Numbered from the stretch's first letter, positions 1 to 8,317 are shown. The stretch: 64,000 nt of DNA from Gracilimonas sp965227215 (GCA_965227215.1 OZ245729.1:1798001-1862000); one strand, 5' to 3'. Made by a program: numbers and translations. The notes: generated by a model from the letters alone, not told the origin.

Positions 1-769
1 TTTCTGAATAATCTTTTATACCTCCATCAACCCACCGATTATAGAAGGCTTTGTTTTCCATAGCATATTCCAATACCCTATTTATTACCAGTCTTCCCTC
101 ACCGGTAAACATATCTTTAATTTTGGTGGCCTGTTTCAAAATTTCCTGTATATCCTCTGTTAATTCTTTCGGTGTTTTCCGCCCTGGTTTTTTCCTTTGT
201 TTTTCTTTGACCTCCTCCTCGGTTGTCTCCCTAACTTTGTTGGGGTAATCATTCTCAATAATATATTTGATCGTATCACCCAACGCTTCTGAGTGAATAA
301 TAGCTTGATCGGCCTCCCTTTTGAATGGCAGAAACAGGTTAATATCTGATTTTAAAGTCGAATAAGATTCCAGCTTATACTTGTCGAATAATTTTTTTAG
401 TTCAGCTAACACCTCACCCTTCGAAATACTTTCTCCGGCAGAATTCTCAAATGAAAAAAGGGCATCTAATTGCTTATTCATTTTTCTAACGTCCTTATTT
501 TCGCCCGTATCGGCTACCTCTAAGGCTAACTCGGATTTAATGAATTCGACATCATTTAATACTTTCTCTCGCTTTTCCTTACTAATTCTTTCCAATTCCC
601 CCCGAATACTGGATAACATTGCAACCGCCTCTAAATTCTTTCCACCTTTGGCTAACTCATTATATCGGGCTCGATACTTATTCTCGTATTTAAGCCTCAG
701 CTTATAATCTTCAATGAAATCTTTAGGGATTTTTATCGACGCATTTTCATTGGGCGAGTCTTTACTCAT
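1..769 (-). CDS. Hypothetical coiled-coil protein, partial (element cargo)
   Basis: An open frame on the minus strand starts at ATG 769-767 (MSKDSPNENASIKIPKDF) and runs off the left edge with no stop, giving about 256 visible residues. The protein is highly charged and rich in Lys and Glu, with a long predicted helical or coiled-coil stretch (about residues 20-110) and a basic patch (KEKQRKKPGRKTPKEL, about residues 196-212). I see no signal peptide or membrane segment, and I do not recognise the family. It lies downstream of the tyrosine recombinase on the same strand, so it is probably cargo or a maintenance gene of the integrated element. The basic patch could bind nucleic acid, but that is only a guess. 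Confidence 0.7.
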   Translation of the reverse strand, partial: MSKDSPNENASIKIPKDFIEDYKLRLKYENKYRARYNELAKGGKNLEAVAMLSSIRGELERISKEKREKVLNDVEFIKSELALEVADTGENKDVRKMNKQLDALFSFENSAGESISKGEVLAELKKLFDKYKLESYSTLKSDINLFLPFKREADQAIIHSEALGDTIKYIIENDYPNKVRETTEEEVKEKQRKKPGRKTPKELTEDIQEILKQATKIKDMFTGEGRLVINRVLEYAMENKAFYNRWVDGGIKDYSE

Positions 770-1007
770 TGCTATTCATTGGTTTTAATTTTTTAAGCCT
801 ATCGTGTTTCTTTAAGGAATATTGATTTAGCCAGTTTACATTCATTTTACCACCACGTATTTAATGAATAATGCTTAAAGAAATGGGTTTTGGCTTAATT
901 CATTGAGTACCTGCTTCTATTGATTCAATTCGTTACCCGTTTTAAGCTTTTCCTTATAGAAACGGCAATTGGCTTAATTTTGGGCAAAGTAATGATTTAC
1001 CAAGTTG

Positions 1008-2240
1008 TTATTCACCAAAAAGGTCGTCCATTTCCGAATCCAGTAGCTCCTCGTCAAATGACTTTAAATAGGTTTCTGTAGTAGCTAAATCGGAATGAGC
1101 CAGAGCCTTGGAAATCGCATATACCCCCATACCACTTTTTAAAGCGTAGTTAGCGAAGGAATGCCGGGCAATGTGCGTGCTGAGCGTTAAGTCAATTTTA
1201 GCCCTTTTAGCAATCTTCTTTAAATCCTTATTGGCTATTGCGTTCTTACTCTGTTTTTCCCGATCAAAAATTATCGGGTCGGCCACTTTTTTATCGGTAT
1301 CGAGAATCGGAAACAAATACTCCTCCCCCGATTTTGATTCGTAATTGTACCGATTCAAAATTTCGTACGAATCGGCTCTTAGCTTAATACTCTTGTATTT
1401 CGGCTCTGCATTCGAGGTCGTTTTACTCATCACATATTTTAATCGACCATCTACAATATTTTTCCGCTTAAGCAGGCATAAATCCCCGAAACGGATTCCG
1501 GCATTATAGAATGAAAACAGAAAGTAGTTTCTCGTATGCCATACCGATGAACCTTTCGGCAAATCGAGTTCTTTTATCTTATCAATTTGCTCTATAGTTA
1601 GGGCTTCCTTTTTCGGTTTTTGATAGGCTGGAAGTTGGTATTCATCAAACGGGTTCACCGTAAGGATTCCATCCCGTTTTGCCCGTTTCAGCATATGCGA
1701 TAATCGTTGGAATTTCTTCCGAATAGTATTCGAAGCATTTTCCTGTTTGGTTTTAAGGTAGGTTGAAAAGTCGTCGATGAATTGGTGGTCGATTTCCTGA
1801 ATCGGAAACGACTCGTCTTTTTTGAATTGCCGAATTTGGTTCAGAATAACTTTCGCATTCTTAGCCCGCCTTACCGAACCCATAGCCAGTAAGTCCTCGA
1901 TATACTTTTCGGCATAGGTGTAGAAGTCTTTCCGGTCTTCACCCTTTATCATGGCAACTACTCGCTTCGCATTGAGCCGGTCTTGTCTGCGAAGTTCAAT
2001 GATCGCATCCTTGGCCAGTGAGTCAATTCGTAGTAGCTCCTCATTCAGCACCTTATAGCGGTCGTGTGATTTCCTGACCTCCTGCCTGCCTTCATTCCAT
2101 TCGGAGGGTTTAAGGCTGATTGCCAAGCTATGACGAGCGAGCTTGCGATTACAGGTAACACGGATATAAAGAGGGCATTCGCCCTTACTATCCATTTTGG
2201 ACTCTTTGAGGACGAACTTTACGCTTGCATTCATTTTCAC
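1008..2240 (-). CDS. Tyrosine recombinase / phage-type integrase
   Basis: This 410-residue protein has the standard layout of integrases from Bacteroidota integrative elements: an N-terminal arm-DNA-binding domain (about 1-90), a SAM-like core-binding domain (about 105-200) and a C-terminal catalytic domain (about 215-400). The catalytic set is visible: Arg250 in GIRFGDLCLLK, a Lys-containing beta-hairpin (KTTSNAEPKYKSIKL), His356 and Arg359 in HIARHSF, His382 in LAHSDL, and the nucleophile Tyr391 in TETYLKSF. It should catalyse site-specific integration and excision of the element whose end lies here. It appears intact. XerC/D is unlikely because of the arm domain and the adjacent tRNA-like att remnant. 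Confidence 0.95.
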   Translation of the reverse strand: MKMNASVKFVLKESKMDSKGECPLYIRVTCNRKLARHSLAISLKPSEWNEGRQEVRKSHDRYKVLNEELLRIDSLAKDAIIELRRQDRLNAKRVVAMIKGEDRKDFYTYAEKYIEDLLAMGSVRRAKNAKVILNQIRQFKKDESFPIQEIDHQFIDDFSTYLKTKQENASNTIRKKFQRLSHMLKRAKRDGILTVNPFDEYQLPAYQKPKKEALTIEQIDKIKELDLPKGSSVWHTRNYFLFSFYNAGIRFGDLCLLKRKNIVDGRLKYVMSKTTSNAEPKYKSIKLRADSYEILNRYNYESKSGEEYLFPILDTDKKVADPIIFDREKQSKNAIANKDLKKIAKRAKIDLTLSTHIARHSFANYALKSGMGVYAISKALAHSDLATTETYLKSFDEELLDSEMDDLFGE

Positions 2241-2254
2241 CGGCTTGAATTAAT

Positions 2255-2276
2255 AGGTGAAACAAAGGTGAAACAA
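2255..2276. repeat. Tandem 11-bp repeat upstream of the integrase start
   Basis: The unit AGGTGAAACAA occurs twice back to back, 14 bp upstream of the integrase start codon. Its position between the gene and the candidate attachment core would fit arm-type integrase sites or an operator for the integrase or an excisionase. Only the repeat itself is seen; the role is inferred. Confidence 0.6.
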
Positions 2277-2381
2277 AATGCTGTATTCTGCAAGGTTAAC
2301 TTTACTGCAATAAGTAACAAAAACCCTTAAAATGGTTTTAATGATACTTAAAGCAGGAAGTCTATTTTTCCTGATTCATAA

Positions 2382-2401
2382 TTCGATTCCTTCCGGGCGT
2401 A
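2382..2401 (+). mobile_element. Candidate attR: tRNA 3'-end remnant
   Basis: The sequence reads like the 3' end of a tRNA: T-loop TTCGATT (2382-2388), a 5-nt T-stem 3' arm (2389-2393), a 7-nt acceptor 3' arm CGGGCGT (2394-2400) and a discriminator A (2401). The bases to the left do not pair with it and show no T-stem 5' arm, anticodon arm or D arm, so this is not a complete tRNA. A factor-independent terminator follows directly, as expected behind a real tRNA gene. The best reading is the displaced 3' end produced when the element integrated into a tRNA gene, with the intact tRNA at the other end of the element beyond the left edge. CCA is not encoded. Confidence 0.6.
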
Positions 2402-2406
2402 CTTTT

Positions 2407-2439
2407 AAGCCGATAGCATCATAGCTTTCGGCTTTTTTT
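2407..2439 (+). terminator. Rho-independent terminator behind the tRNA remnant
   Basis: An 11-bp stem (AAGCCGATAGC with GCTTTCGGCTT, one mismatch) encloses a 5-6 nt loop and ends in a T-run. It lies a few bases after the tRNA-like 3' end and would have ended the original tRNA transcript. It also insulates the kinase gene from the mobile element. Confidence 0.75.
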
Positions 2440-2586
2440 ATTCTACCCGTAAAACGCCTTACTATAAAAATTCCCTCGAAATATGTACCTTATGCATGCG
2501 TGTTTACAAGTTTAGGTTCACATAGTAGCTTCTAACCGCCCGGTTTTTTACGGACATGTGGGGCTATAGAACTGACTTATAAGAAA

Positions 2587-4371
2587 ATGGCAAGCCTCAA
2601 TTTGGAATCACCAAGCCCTGAAAATACCCTGGTTTCTCTTTATTTAGACTTGATTCATCGAATCAGTAAGCTTGATGAACATCACCTCTCCATCCCCGAC
2701 CTGCTTCAAAGCGCCACAAACCTGATACCCGATGCCTGGGATAAAACCAACCAGGTTACTGTAAAACTTTCCTTTAACAATTTTTCTTATCAGTCGGGGG
2801 ATGAACTTGGATCAGGGCTCAGTCATACATTCAGTTCCGACATTAATCATTCCGAATTCCGATTGTCTGTGACCAAGAACAATGTCGATTTCAACAAACA
2901 AGAATCGTCATTGATAGATACCGTTGGAACACTTCTTACATCCAAAATAGAACGGATGCTATCTGCCCAAAGCATAGAAGAAAATGAAAGAATGCTCGAC
3001 AAGGCCTATAAACTGGCCCATATTGGCACCTGGGAATATGATATGATTAATGATGAATTGCATTGGTCTGACATTACCAAGCAAGTGCATGGTTTCGAAG
3101 CCGATTACGAACCCGATGTTGAAAGTACGATCCAGTTGTTTAAAGAGGGCTTTCACAGAGAGACCTTCGCAAAAGCTGCATATGATGCTATTGAACACCA
3201 GGTCCCATTCGACCTTGAACTGAAAATTATAAGTGGCAAGGGAGATGAACGATGGATCAGAGCTACCGGAGAACCCGAGTACAAGAATGGGGAGTGTGTT
3301 CGGTTTTATGGAATCAGCCAGAATGTAACCGGCCGCCGTAAAGCCCAGGAAGATTTAGAATTAAACGAGCGTAGATTTAAAGCTCTCGTTCAGCATGGCA
3401 TGGATATGATTGCCATTTTTGATAAAGATGCGAATTACAAATATGTGAGCCCGGCCTCCAACAATGTTCTGAATCTACCTCCCGCCTTTTTTATGGGTAA
3501 GAATGCGTTTGACCTGATTCATGAGGATGACAAAGACCGAATTTATAGCCTGTATAACTCTTTGGGCCTCAACGAAAGTATCCGGATAGAACCTTTTAGG
3601 CTTCTTAATGCCGATGAGGAATGGCGTTGGTTGGAGGCAACGGCTACCAACTTATGCAACGACCCTGCAGTACAGGGCTATGTAGTAAATTCCCGCGATG
3701 TTACTGAACGGCTAGTTAAACATGAGCAGATTGTAGAATCCCTGAAGAAAAAGGAAACAATGCTGGCTGAGATTCATCACCGTATTAAGAACAACCTGTC
3801 CGTACTTACCACTATGCTTGAGCTTCAGGCTTCGGATGAACAAAATGAAGCCGTTTTGAACCGGTTAATTGACAGCATTGCCCGTATTCATACTATGGCC
3901 AGCATTCATGAACAGCTGTACCAATCTGAAAATTATGCTGAATTGGATTTTAGTGACCGAATCAAGCTGTTGGCCACCAACATCAAAAAAACTCTTCAAA
4001 CCCAAGCAAGGGTTGATTTAGTTTTCCAGTGTGAGCCTCTCCATATTTCCGTCGATCATGCGCTGGCATGTTCGTTGGTTGTCAATGAAGTACTTACTAA
4101 TATTTTCAAGCATGCATTTAAAGACAGGGAAGAAGGCCGCATTGTGCTGGAACTGAATCCCCGTCCCGGAGAATCGAACCCACACCTGAAAATTTCAGAT
4201 GACGGAGTGGGCTTGCCTCAAGGTTTTGAGGCCGCCGGCAGTGAATCACTCGGTCTATCTCTGATTGATATGTTGTCGGATCAAATTGCGGAAACCTATT
4301 CTTTCTCATCTAAAGATAAGGGCACTGTTTTTGAGCTCACATTTAATCAGAATATTCTCAACCAAAATTAG
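2587..4371 (+). CDS. PAS-domain sensor histidine kinase (HisKA_2 family)
   Basis: This 594-residue protein has no membrane segments. It has a GAF-like N-terminal region (about 1-130), two PAS domains (about 140-255 and 262-375), a HisKA_2 dimerisation domain with H-box AEIHHRIKNNLSVL (His396/His397), and an HATPase_c domain with N-box NEVLTNIFKHAF, G1 motif DDGVGLP and a GLSLIDML G2 region. It is therefore a soluble sensor kinase, probably responding to a cytoplasmic ligand, redox or light signal through PAS; the signal cannot be told from sequence. No response regulator is adjacent. It is the first chromosomal gene beyond the candidate element junction. Confidence 0.93.
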   Translation: MASLNLESPSPENTLVSLYLDLIHRISKLDEHHLSIPDLLQSATNLIPDAWDKTNQVTVKLSFNNFSYQSGDELGSGLSHTFSSDINHSEFRLSVTKNNVDFNKQESSLIDTVGTLLTSKIERMLSAQSIEENERMLDKAYKLAHIGTWEYDMINDELHWSDITKQVHGFEADYEPDVESTIQLFKEGFHRETFAKAAYDAIEHQVPFDLELKIISGKGDERWIRATGEPEYKNGECVRFYGISQNVTGRRKAQEDLELNERRFKALVQHGMDMIAIFDKDANYKYVSPASNNVLNLPPAFFMGKNAFDLIHEDDKDRIYSLYNSLGLNESIRIEPFRLLNADEEWRWLEATATNLCNDPAVQGYVVNSRDVTERLVKHEQIVESLKKKETMLAEIHHRIKNNLSVLTTMLELQASDEQNEAVLNRLIDSIARIHTMASIHEQLYQSENYAELDFSDRIKLLATNIKKTLQTQARVDLVFQCEPLHISVDHALACSLVVNEVLTNIFKHAFKDREEGRIVLELNPRPGESNPHLKISDDGVGLPQGFEAAGSESLGLSLIDMLSDQIAETYSFSSKDKGTVFELTFNQNILNQN

Positions 4372-4398
4372 TCCGCACTTTACAAATTCAAACCGCTT

Positions 4399-4443
4399 TT
4401 AAAGCCTTGGATTCACCACGTTGTTGTAGATGATACCGGTATG
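4399..4443 (-). pseudogene. Remnant of the C-terminus of an outer-membrane protein
   Basis: Read on the minus strand, 4443-4399 encodes HTGIIYNNVVNPRL followed by TAA. The last nine codons match the C-terminus of the outer-membrane protein gene ending at 9854 (IYNNVVNPRL differs only upstream), and 24 bp (4409-4432) are identical to 9864-9887. The upstream frame merges into the end of the TlpA-like gene with no further homology. This looks like the surviving tail of a paralogue that once lay here, or a recombination scar between the two sites that bound the redox gene block. Confidence 0.6.
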
Positions 4444-4457
4444 TAGAATAAGTAGTC

Positions 4458-5087
4458 TTAACTCCCGGCACTTGCCTGTTTTAATAACCATCTCTGAAAT
4501 TCGTCGGAACTGTAATCGGCTATCCCCTCTTTTTTATAGATAATTTGTCCGTCTTTGGATACCACATAGGTTGATGGAATATACGAGCTTCTAAAGCCGG
4601 CGGGGAGTCTTTTCATAGGGAAAAAATACGGTACAGAAAACCCTTTCCCTTCCATAAACTCAGTAGCTTTTACTGGCTGCTCATCCAATGAGATCAACAA
4701 AAATTTAATCTGCTCATGATCGGAAACGTTGTTATATAAGGTTTCGATGGTCGGCATTTCTGCAACGCAGGGCGGGCACCACGAGGCCCAAACATTTACA
4801 AAAAGCACCTTTCCTTTATAATCCGACAGACGCATTGATTCTCCTTCTGGGGTGCGAAGCGGCATGTTGTAGTCGTGCTCCGACAAAACGGGCCCATCGG
4901 TTGTGGCCACCTCATAACCTTCGGCATCAAACAAGCCCGTCCATAGTACTGCGCGCTGCATAGTTCCCAACACTTCGGTATGCAGGCCGGTGATATAGAG
5001 GATCGCAAAAACTGCGGCTAAACCGCCCCACTCCATTAATGCTCGCTTAAATCCAGATTTCTTGTTCTTCTTATTCTCTTTATTCAT
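4458..5087 (-). CDS. Membrane-anchored TlpA/ResA-like thioredoxin
   Basis: This 209-residue protein has a Lys/Asn-rich cytoplasmic start, one N-terminal membrane helix (about 17-40) and a periplasmic thioredoxin-fold domain of the TlpA/ResA type. The active site is WASWCPPC, and the cis-Pro region lies at SSYIPSTYVV. Such proteins reduce disulfides in periplasmic partners, classically during cytochrome c or metallocentre maturation, using electrons from a DsbD/CcdA-type membrane protein, which is encoded two genes upstream. It is the last gene of an eight-gene minus-strand block, 4 bp downstream of the preceding gene. Confidence 0.9.
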   Translation of the reverse strand: MNKENKKNKKSGFKRALMEWGGLAAVFAILYITGLHTEVLGTMQRAVLWTGLFDAEGYEVATTDGPVLSEHDYNMPLRTPEGESMRLSDYKGKVLFVNVWASWCPPCVAEMPTIETLYNNVSDHEQIKFLLISLDEQPVKATEFMEGKGFSVPYFFPMKRLPAGFRSSYIPSTYVVSKDGQIIYKKEGIADYSSDEFQRWLLKQASAGS

Positions 5088-5091
5088 AATG

Positions 5092-5526
5092 TCATTTTCT
5101 TTGATTTATACAATGAACCAACTGCGCTTCTGCAGTCATATATCGATTAAATTCCAGGTCTACCCACCCTTGCGGCATTCTCAGAACATGGGTCACTCCG
5201 GGACATCCTTCCAAAAGTGCAGAGGCCTGTTGGTCAGCATAATCCTTATAGATTTCTACCCCTTTCACCAGCAGATGTCCAAATACATCCGTTAATCTAC
5301 CGGCAATAGCTTCTGCTATTTGAATGATTTGGTTGCTCGAAATAATGCGGTCATACTCAATGGCAAGAGTCAAAGGTTTTGCCGGTTCATTCAGTAATTC
5401 AATTCGACTGAAACCTTCTCGTTTTTTGAGACTGCCGATCAGCCGAATGATCGATTGATCGTTCGGCGATGATACCTGTGGCAGATATTCGTGTATAGGT
5501 AAGGTTAATTTTTTCATAGTACTCAT
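5092..5526 (-). CDS. Small protein, possibly HMA-like ferredoxin fold
   Basis: A soluble protein of about 144 residues with no signal peptide. The stretch after KKLTLPIHEYLP alternates predicted strands and helices (GFSRIELLNEPAKPLTLAIE, then QIIQIAEAIAG) in the order seen in heavy-metal-associated domains, but the metal-binding CxxC is absent. I read this as a weak HMA-like resemblance, not an assignment. The longest frame begins with TTG at 5532; ATG 5526 is the more likely start, and ATG 5517 is also possible. It sits between DsbD and a TlpA-like gene, so a role in the same envelope redox system is likely. Otherwise unknown. Confidence 0.75.
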   Translation of the reverse strand: MSTMKKLTLPIHEYLPQVSSPNDQSIIRLIGSLKKREGFSRIELLNEPAKPLTLAIEYDRIISSNQIIQIAEAIAGRLTDVFGHLLVKGVEIYKDYADQQASALLEGCPGVTHVLRMPQGWVDLEFNRYMTAEAQLVHCINQRK

Positions 5527-5563
5527 AATCAAGTTACAGGGTTAGTATTTATAGCGGATGTCT

Positions 5564-7228
5564 TTACTTAGATTCATATACTTTTTCTACCTGCTTCAGA
5601 AACCGATCGGCATTCATGAATCCAACCACTCGTGCTTCTTCAATTTCAGCACCACTCGAATCCAAGAACATAATCGTAGGTACGCCGGCTATTTCATACT
5701 GCTGTCGCAGCTTTTCGGCCCGTTCTGAGTCAAAATGTGTCAGGTCTACTTTCATGCGCAGGAATGACTCGGTTTCGTCGATTACCCTGCCGTCGGTAAA
5801 AGTTTTGCGATCGAGCTCGATGCATGGGATACACCAGTCGGCATAGAAATCAAGCATCACGGGCTTGTTCGTTTGTTCAATAAGCCCGGCATCATACTCT
5901 TGCCACTGTATTCCTTCTTTCTGAAGATTTTGGAACAGTATGAATCCAGCTGCCAGCGTAGCTGCTCCGATAGTATATTTCATCCATCGGAAAACCCTCT
6001 TATTGTTTCCGGATCTTTCGATAAAGCCCAGGTAGATGCCGCCCAAAACAACGGTTGCCAATACCGCGTACATCGAGTATCCGGGTGCAAAGGCCAGCGC
6101 TATGTAAAAAAGTGCAACACCGATCAATACTATACCAAATACCTTTTTGACCCAGACCATCCACAAGCCCGACTGTGGCATTTTGCCAAGTAACCCGCTG
6201 AAGGTGCCAAGAATCAGGTATGGCAATCCAAGCCCAAAAGCCATCACGAAGAAAGTAAAAAAGCCAAATACCGGACTGCCTTGCGCGCCGACAAATGCCA
6301 GCAGGGCAATAATGGGCGGGCCTATACAGGGTGCAGCAAATACGCCCACCAGCAAACCGGATAAGAAGTGCCCGATGTAGCCGGTAGCCTGTTGTGTATT
6401 ACCCAGCTTCTGCATCATCCAAGCGGGCGGCTGCAGCTCATAAACGCCAAACATGCTGAGGGAAAGCAGCAGTATCAGCAAACCAATTCCCGCCAATACC
6501 CACGGACTTTGTAACCAGCTGCCGAAAAGTTCGCCGGTGTAAGCCGCCATCACGCCCAACACGCTGTACATAAAAACAATACCCAGCACGTAGGTCAGCG
6601 CTTTACTGAAGGTGGAAGCAGTACTTTTATCTTCATTCCCTCCAAACAGTGAAACAGTAACCGACATCATTGGATACACGCAGGGCGTAAGGTTCAGGGC
6701 CAGCCCGATCAAAAAGATGCTCAAAAAGGCCCAGAGATATCCCTGGTTGTTAAACATGGAAGCAATCTCGTTGCCCGACTGCGTCGAAGATGCTCGATTT
6801 TCCTCAAGCTTGTCAAAAAATTCGGTATTGGCCGCCGCATCTTGATTGCCGACTACAAAAGGGAAGTCCAGCTTTACTGTATTGGGCGCCAGGCAAACCT
6901 CATCGCTGCATGCCTGAATCGTCAGCTTCCCATTAAGTTGGTAGCTTCCGGGCTCCAGATTACTGGCGGTTTTAGCTTTGAGGACTACATGCGACTCTCC
7001 CTCATAGACGTCCAGCACCTCGTCGGCGAAACCGAACTTTTTCTTTAGCGGTTCAGGGTACTGAATATCAGATACCATGGCCCTATCGCTGGGTGAAAGT
7101 GCTAACTCTACGCCTATCAAATAATCCAGTGGTGGATTATGTGCATTTAGGTGCCAGCCCTCTACAATATCCATACTAACCGCAAAGGTTAGTTCAGATC
7201 CGGCCCGGATCGAGTCCTGAGCCACCAT
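5564..7228 (-). CDS. dsbD: DsbD-type thiol:disulfide interchange protein, interrupted 5' end
   Basis: DsbD carries electrons from cytoplasmic thioredoxin across the membrane to periplasmic thiol proteins. All three parts are visible: an N-terminal immunoglobulin-like periplasmic domain (about 1-130, with CSDEVCLAP), an eight-helix membrane core with TPCVYPMM and APCIGPP carrying the two membrane cysteines, and a C-terminal thioredoxin domain with YADWCIPC. The start at 7228 lacks a signal peptide. In the same frame, an ATG at 7366 encodes a good one (MDLYKPRHLVTVLLLLVVAL), but a TAG at 7294-7292 stops it at codon 25. A single CAG-to-TAG change would explain this. The gene is therefore either a recent pseudogene or carries a sequence error. 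Without its signal peptide the N-terminal domain would not be exported. Confidence 0.9.
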   Translation of the reverse strand: MVAQDSIRAGSELTFAVSMDIVEGWHLNAHNPPLDYLIGVELALSPSDRAMVSDIQYPEPLKKKFGFADEVLDVYEGESHVVLKAKTASNLEPGSYQLNGKLTIQACSDEVCLAPNTVKLDFPFVVGNQDAAANTEFFDKLEENRASSTQSGNEIASMFNNQGYLWAFLSIFLIGLALNLTPCVYPMMSVTVSLFGGNEDKSTASTFSKALTYVLGIVFMYSVLGVMAAYTGELFGSWLQSPWVLAGIGLLILLLSLSMFGVYELQPPAWMMQKLGNTQQATGYIGHFLSGLLVGVFAAPCIGPPIIALLAFVGAQGSPVFGFFTFFVMAFGLGLPYLILGTFSGLLGKMPQSGLWMVWVKKVFGIVLIGVALFYIALAFAPGYSMYAVLATVVLGGIYLGFIERSGNNKRVFRWMKYTIGAATLAAGFILFQNLQKEGIQWQEYDAGLIEQTNKPVMLDFYADWCIPCIELDRKTFTDGRVIDETESFLRMKVDLTHFDSERAEKLRQQYEIAGVPTIMFLDSSGAEIEEARVVGFMNADRFLKQVEKVYESK

Positions 7229-7400
7229 AACTTCTACCGATACCTTATCAAGTGTCCCGCCGGAATTTGCGGAACCGCCAAAGAATTGCTCCTACCCAAA
7301 GGCGGGTAATGCTACCACTAACAAGAGCAAAACAGTAACTAAATGTCTGGGTTTGTATAAATCCATAGGAATGTATTTTAAATCTTATAGTTAGAGATGC

Positions 7401-7985
7401 TTATCGGGCAGCCAATTTTTTAAGAATTGGTTCCAACTGTTTTTTGGTGAGCATACCCGGAGCTACATACTCCACCTTTCCCTTTTTATTTATAATAAAG
7501 GTAGTGGGAATGGCTCGGATGGGGCCGTAGTCACGCGATACTCTTCCGTCGTCAATCATAATAGGGTAATTGATTCCCATGTCTTTGGCATATGGGCGCA
7601 CTACTTCCCAGCCCTCTTCATCAAGAGAAATACCGGCAAATAAAACACCATCATCTTTTAACTCTTCGTGCAGCTCCATAAAGTCGGGAATCTCTTTGCG
7701 GCAAGGTGCACACCAGGTAGCCCAGAAATTGAGCACCACCACTTTACCTTCATGCTCCGAAAGAGTAAATGGTTCTCCGGCCCTGTTTTGTAGCGTGAAG
7801 TCCGGAGCATCTACCAGCTTCTGCCCGTTATCAGCCTTTTTTTCTTCTGCCGAAGTGGACGCAACAGAACCTCTGGCAGATTGCTGCGATTGTTGATTAT
7901 TTGAGTTACTGCAGGCTGAAATCAGAACTAAGAATCCGACAGCCAGGATGGAGATAATTTTGAAATATGTGTTTAAAAATTTCAT
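7401..7985 (-). CDS. TlpA-family thioredoxin lipoprotein
   Basis: This 194-residue protein starts with a lipoprotein signal peptide (lipobox LISAC, Cys at about 25), then a Ser/Asn/Gln-rich linker and a TlpA-like thioredoxin domain with WATWCAPC and cis-Pro motif AIPTTFI. It should be anchored to a periplasm-facing membrane and reduce disulfides in partner proteins. It lies just upstream of dsbD in the transcription direction, which makes DsbD its likely electron donor. It differs from the second TlpA-like protein of the block (4458-5087) in being a lipoprotein rather than helix-anchored, so the two may serve different substrates. Confidence 0.92.
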   Translation of the reverse strand: MKFLNTYFKIISILAVGFLVLISACSNSNNQQSQQSARGSVASTSAEEKKADNGQKLVDAPDFTLQNRAGEPFTLSEHEGKVVVLNFWATWCAPCRKEIPDFMELHEELKDDGVLFAGISLDEEGWEVVRPYAKDMGINYPIMIDDGRVSRDYGPIRAIPTTFIINKKGKVEYVAPGMLTKKQLEPILKKLAAR

Positions 7986-8021
7986 GACTAAATAGTGTAG
8001 GTTAGTATTAAATAGGTTGGT

Positions 8022-8315
8022 TTATCGTTTAGGCTTACTCTTCGATGCTGTTGATTGAGCCTCCGGTTCAAAGTCTTGCAGCTTTTCAGGGAATGGCTCC
8101 TTTTCAACAGAAAATCCACGAAATCCCAGGCTTGGGATCGGCACCTCGCAGGATACACGTCCACCCATATTGGGCGAATACAAGGTGGTGCCTGATTTGA
8201 TTACTCCCGAATTCTGCTCCGTTTCGCGCAACAGATCATGAGATACAAAGCCCAGTACAACAAAAGCACCGATTAACCAACTGACTTTTATTTGTCGCTT
8301 TAAATGTTTTTCCAT
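8022..8315 (-). CDS. Small single-pass membrane protein, unknown
   Basis: A 97-residue protein with one N-terminal membrane helix (about 10-27) and a short periplasmic tail holding a single cysteine (GRVSCEVPIP). The C-terminus is rich in Lys, Ser and Pro. I do not recognise the family. It is 2 bp from the DsrE-like gene and co-directional with the whole redox block, so it is almost certainly co-expressed. A lone periplasmic cysteine in such a neighbourhood could form mixed disulfides or carry a persulfide, but that is inference. Confidence 0.75.
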   Translation of the reverse strand: MEKHLKRQIKVSWLIGAFVVLGFVSHDLLRETEQNSGVIKSGTTLYSPNMGGRVSCEVPIPSLGFRGFSVEKEPFPEKLQDFEPEAQSTASKSKPKR

Positions 8316-8317
8316 TA

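Noticed and set aside
2130..2330. 66-residue plus-strand frame over the integrase 5' end
   Set aside because: Antisense to an intact, well-supported integrase gene and without any domain signal.
2370..2402. Complete tRNA gene
   Set aside because: Only the 3' part is tRNA-like; the T-stem 5' arm, anticodon and D arms are missing.
6147..6380. Plus-strand frames over dsbD and tlpA genes
   Set aside because: Shadows of membrane-protein coding regions in other frames, without start context or homology.
7292..7294. TAG in dsbD as a recoded amino acid (pyrrolysine)
   Set aside because: It lies in the signal-peptide cleavage region, where no special residue is needed, and no pyl genes are seen; point mutation or sequence error is simpler.
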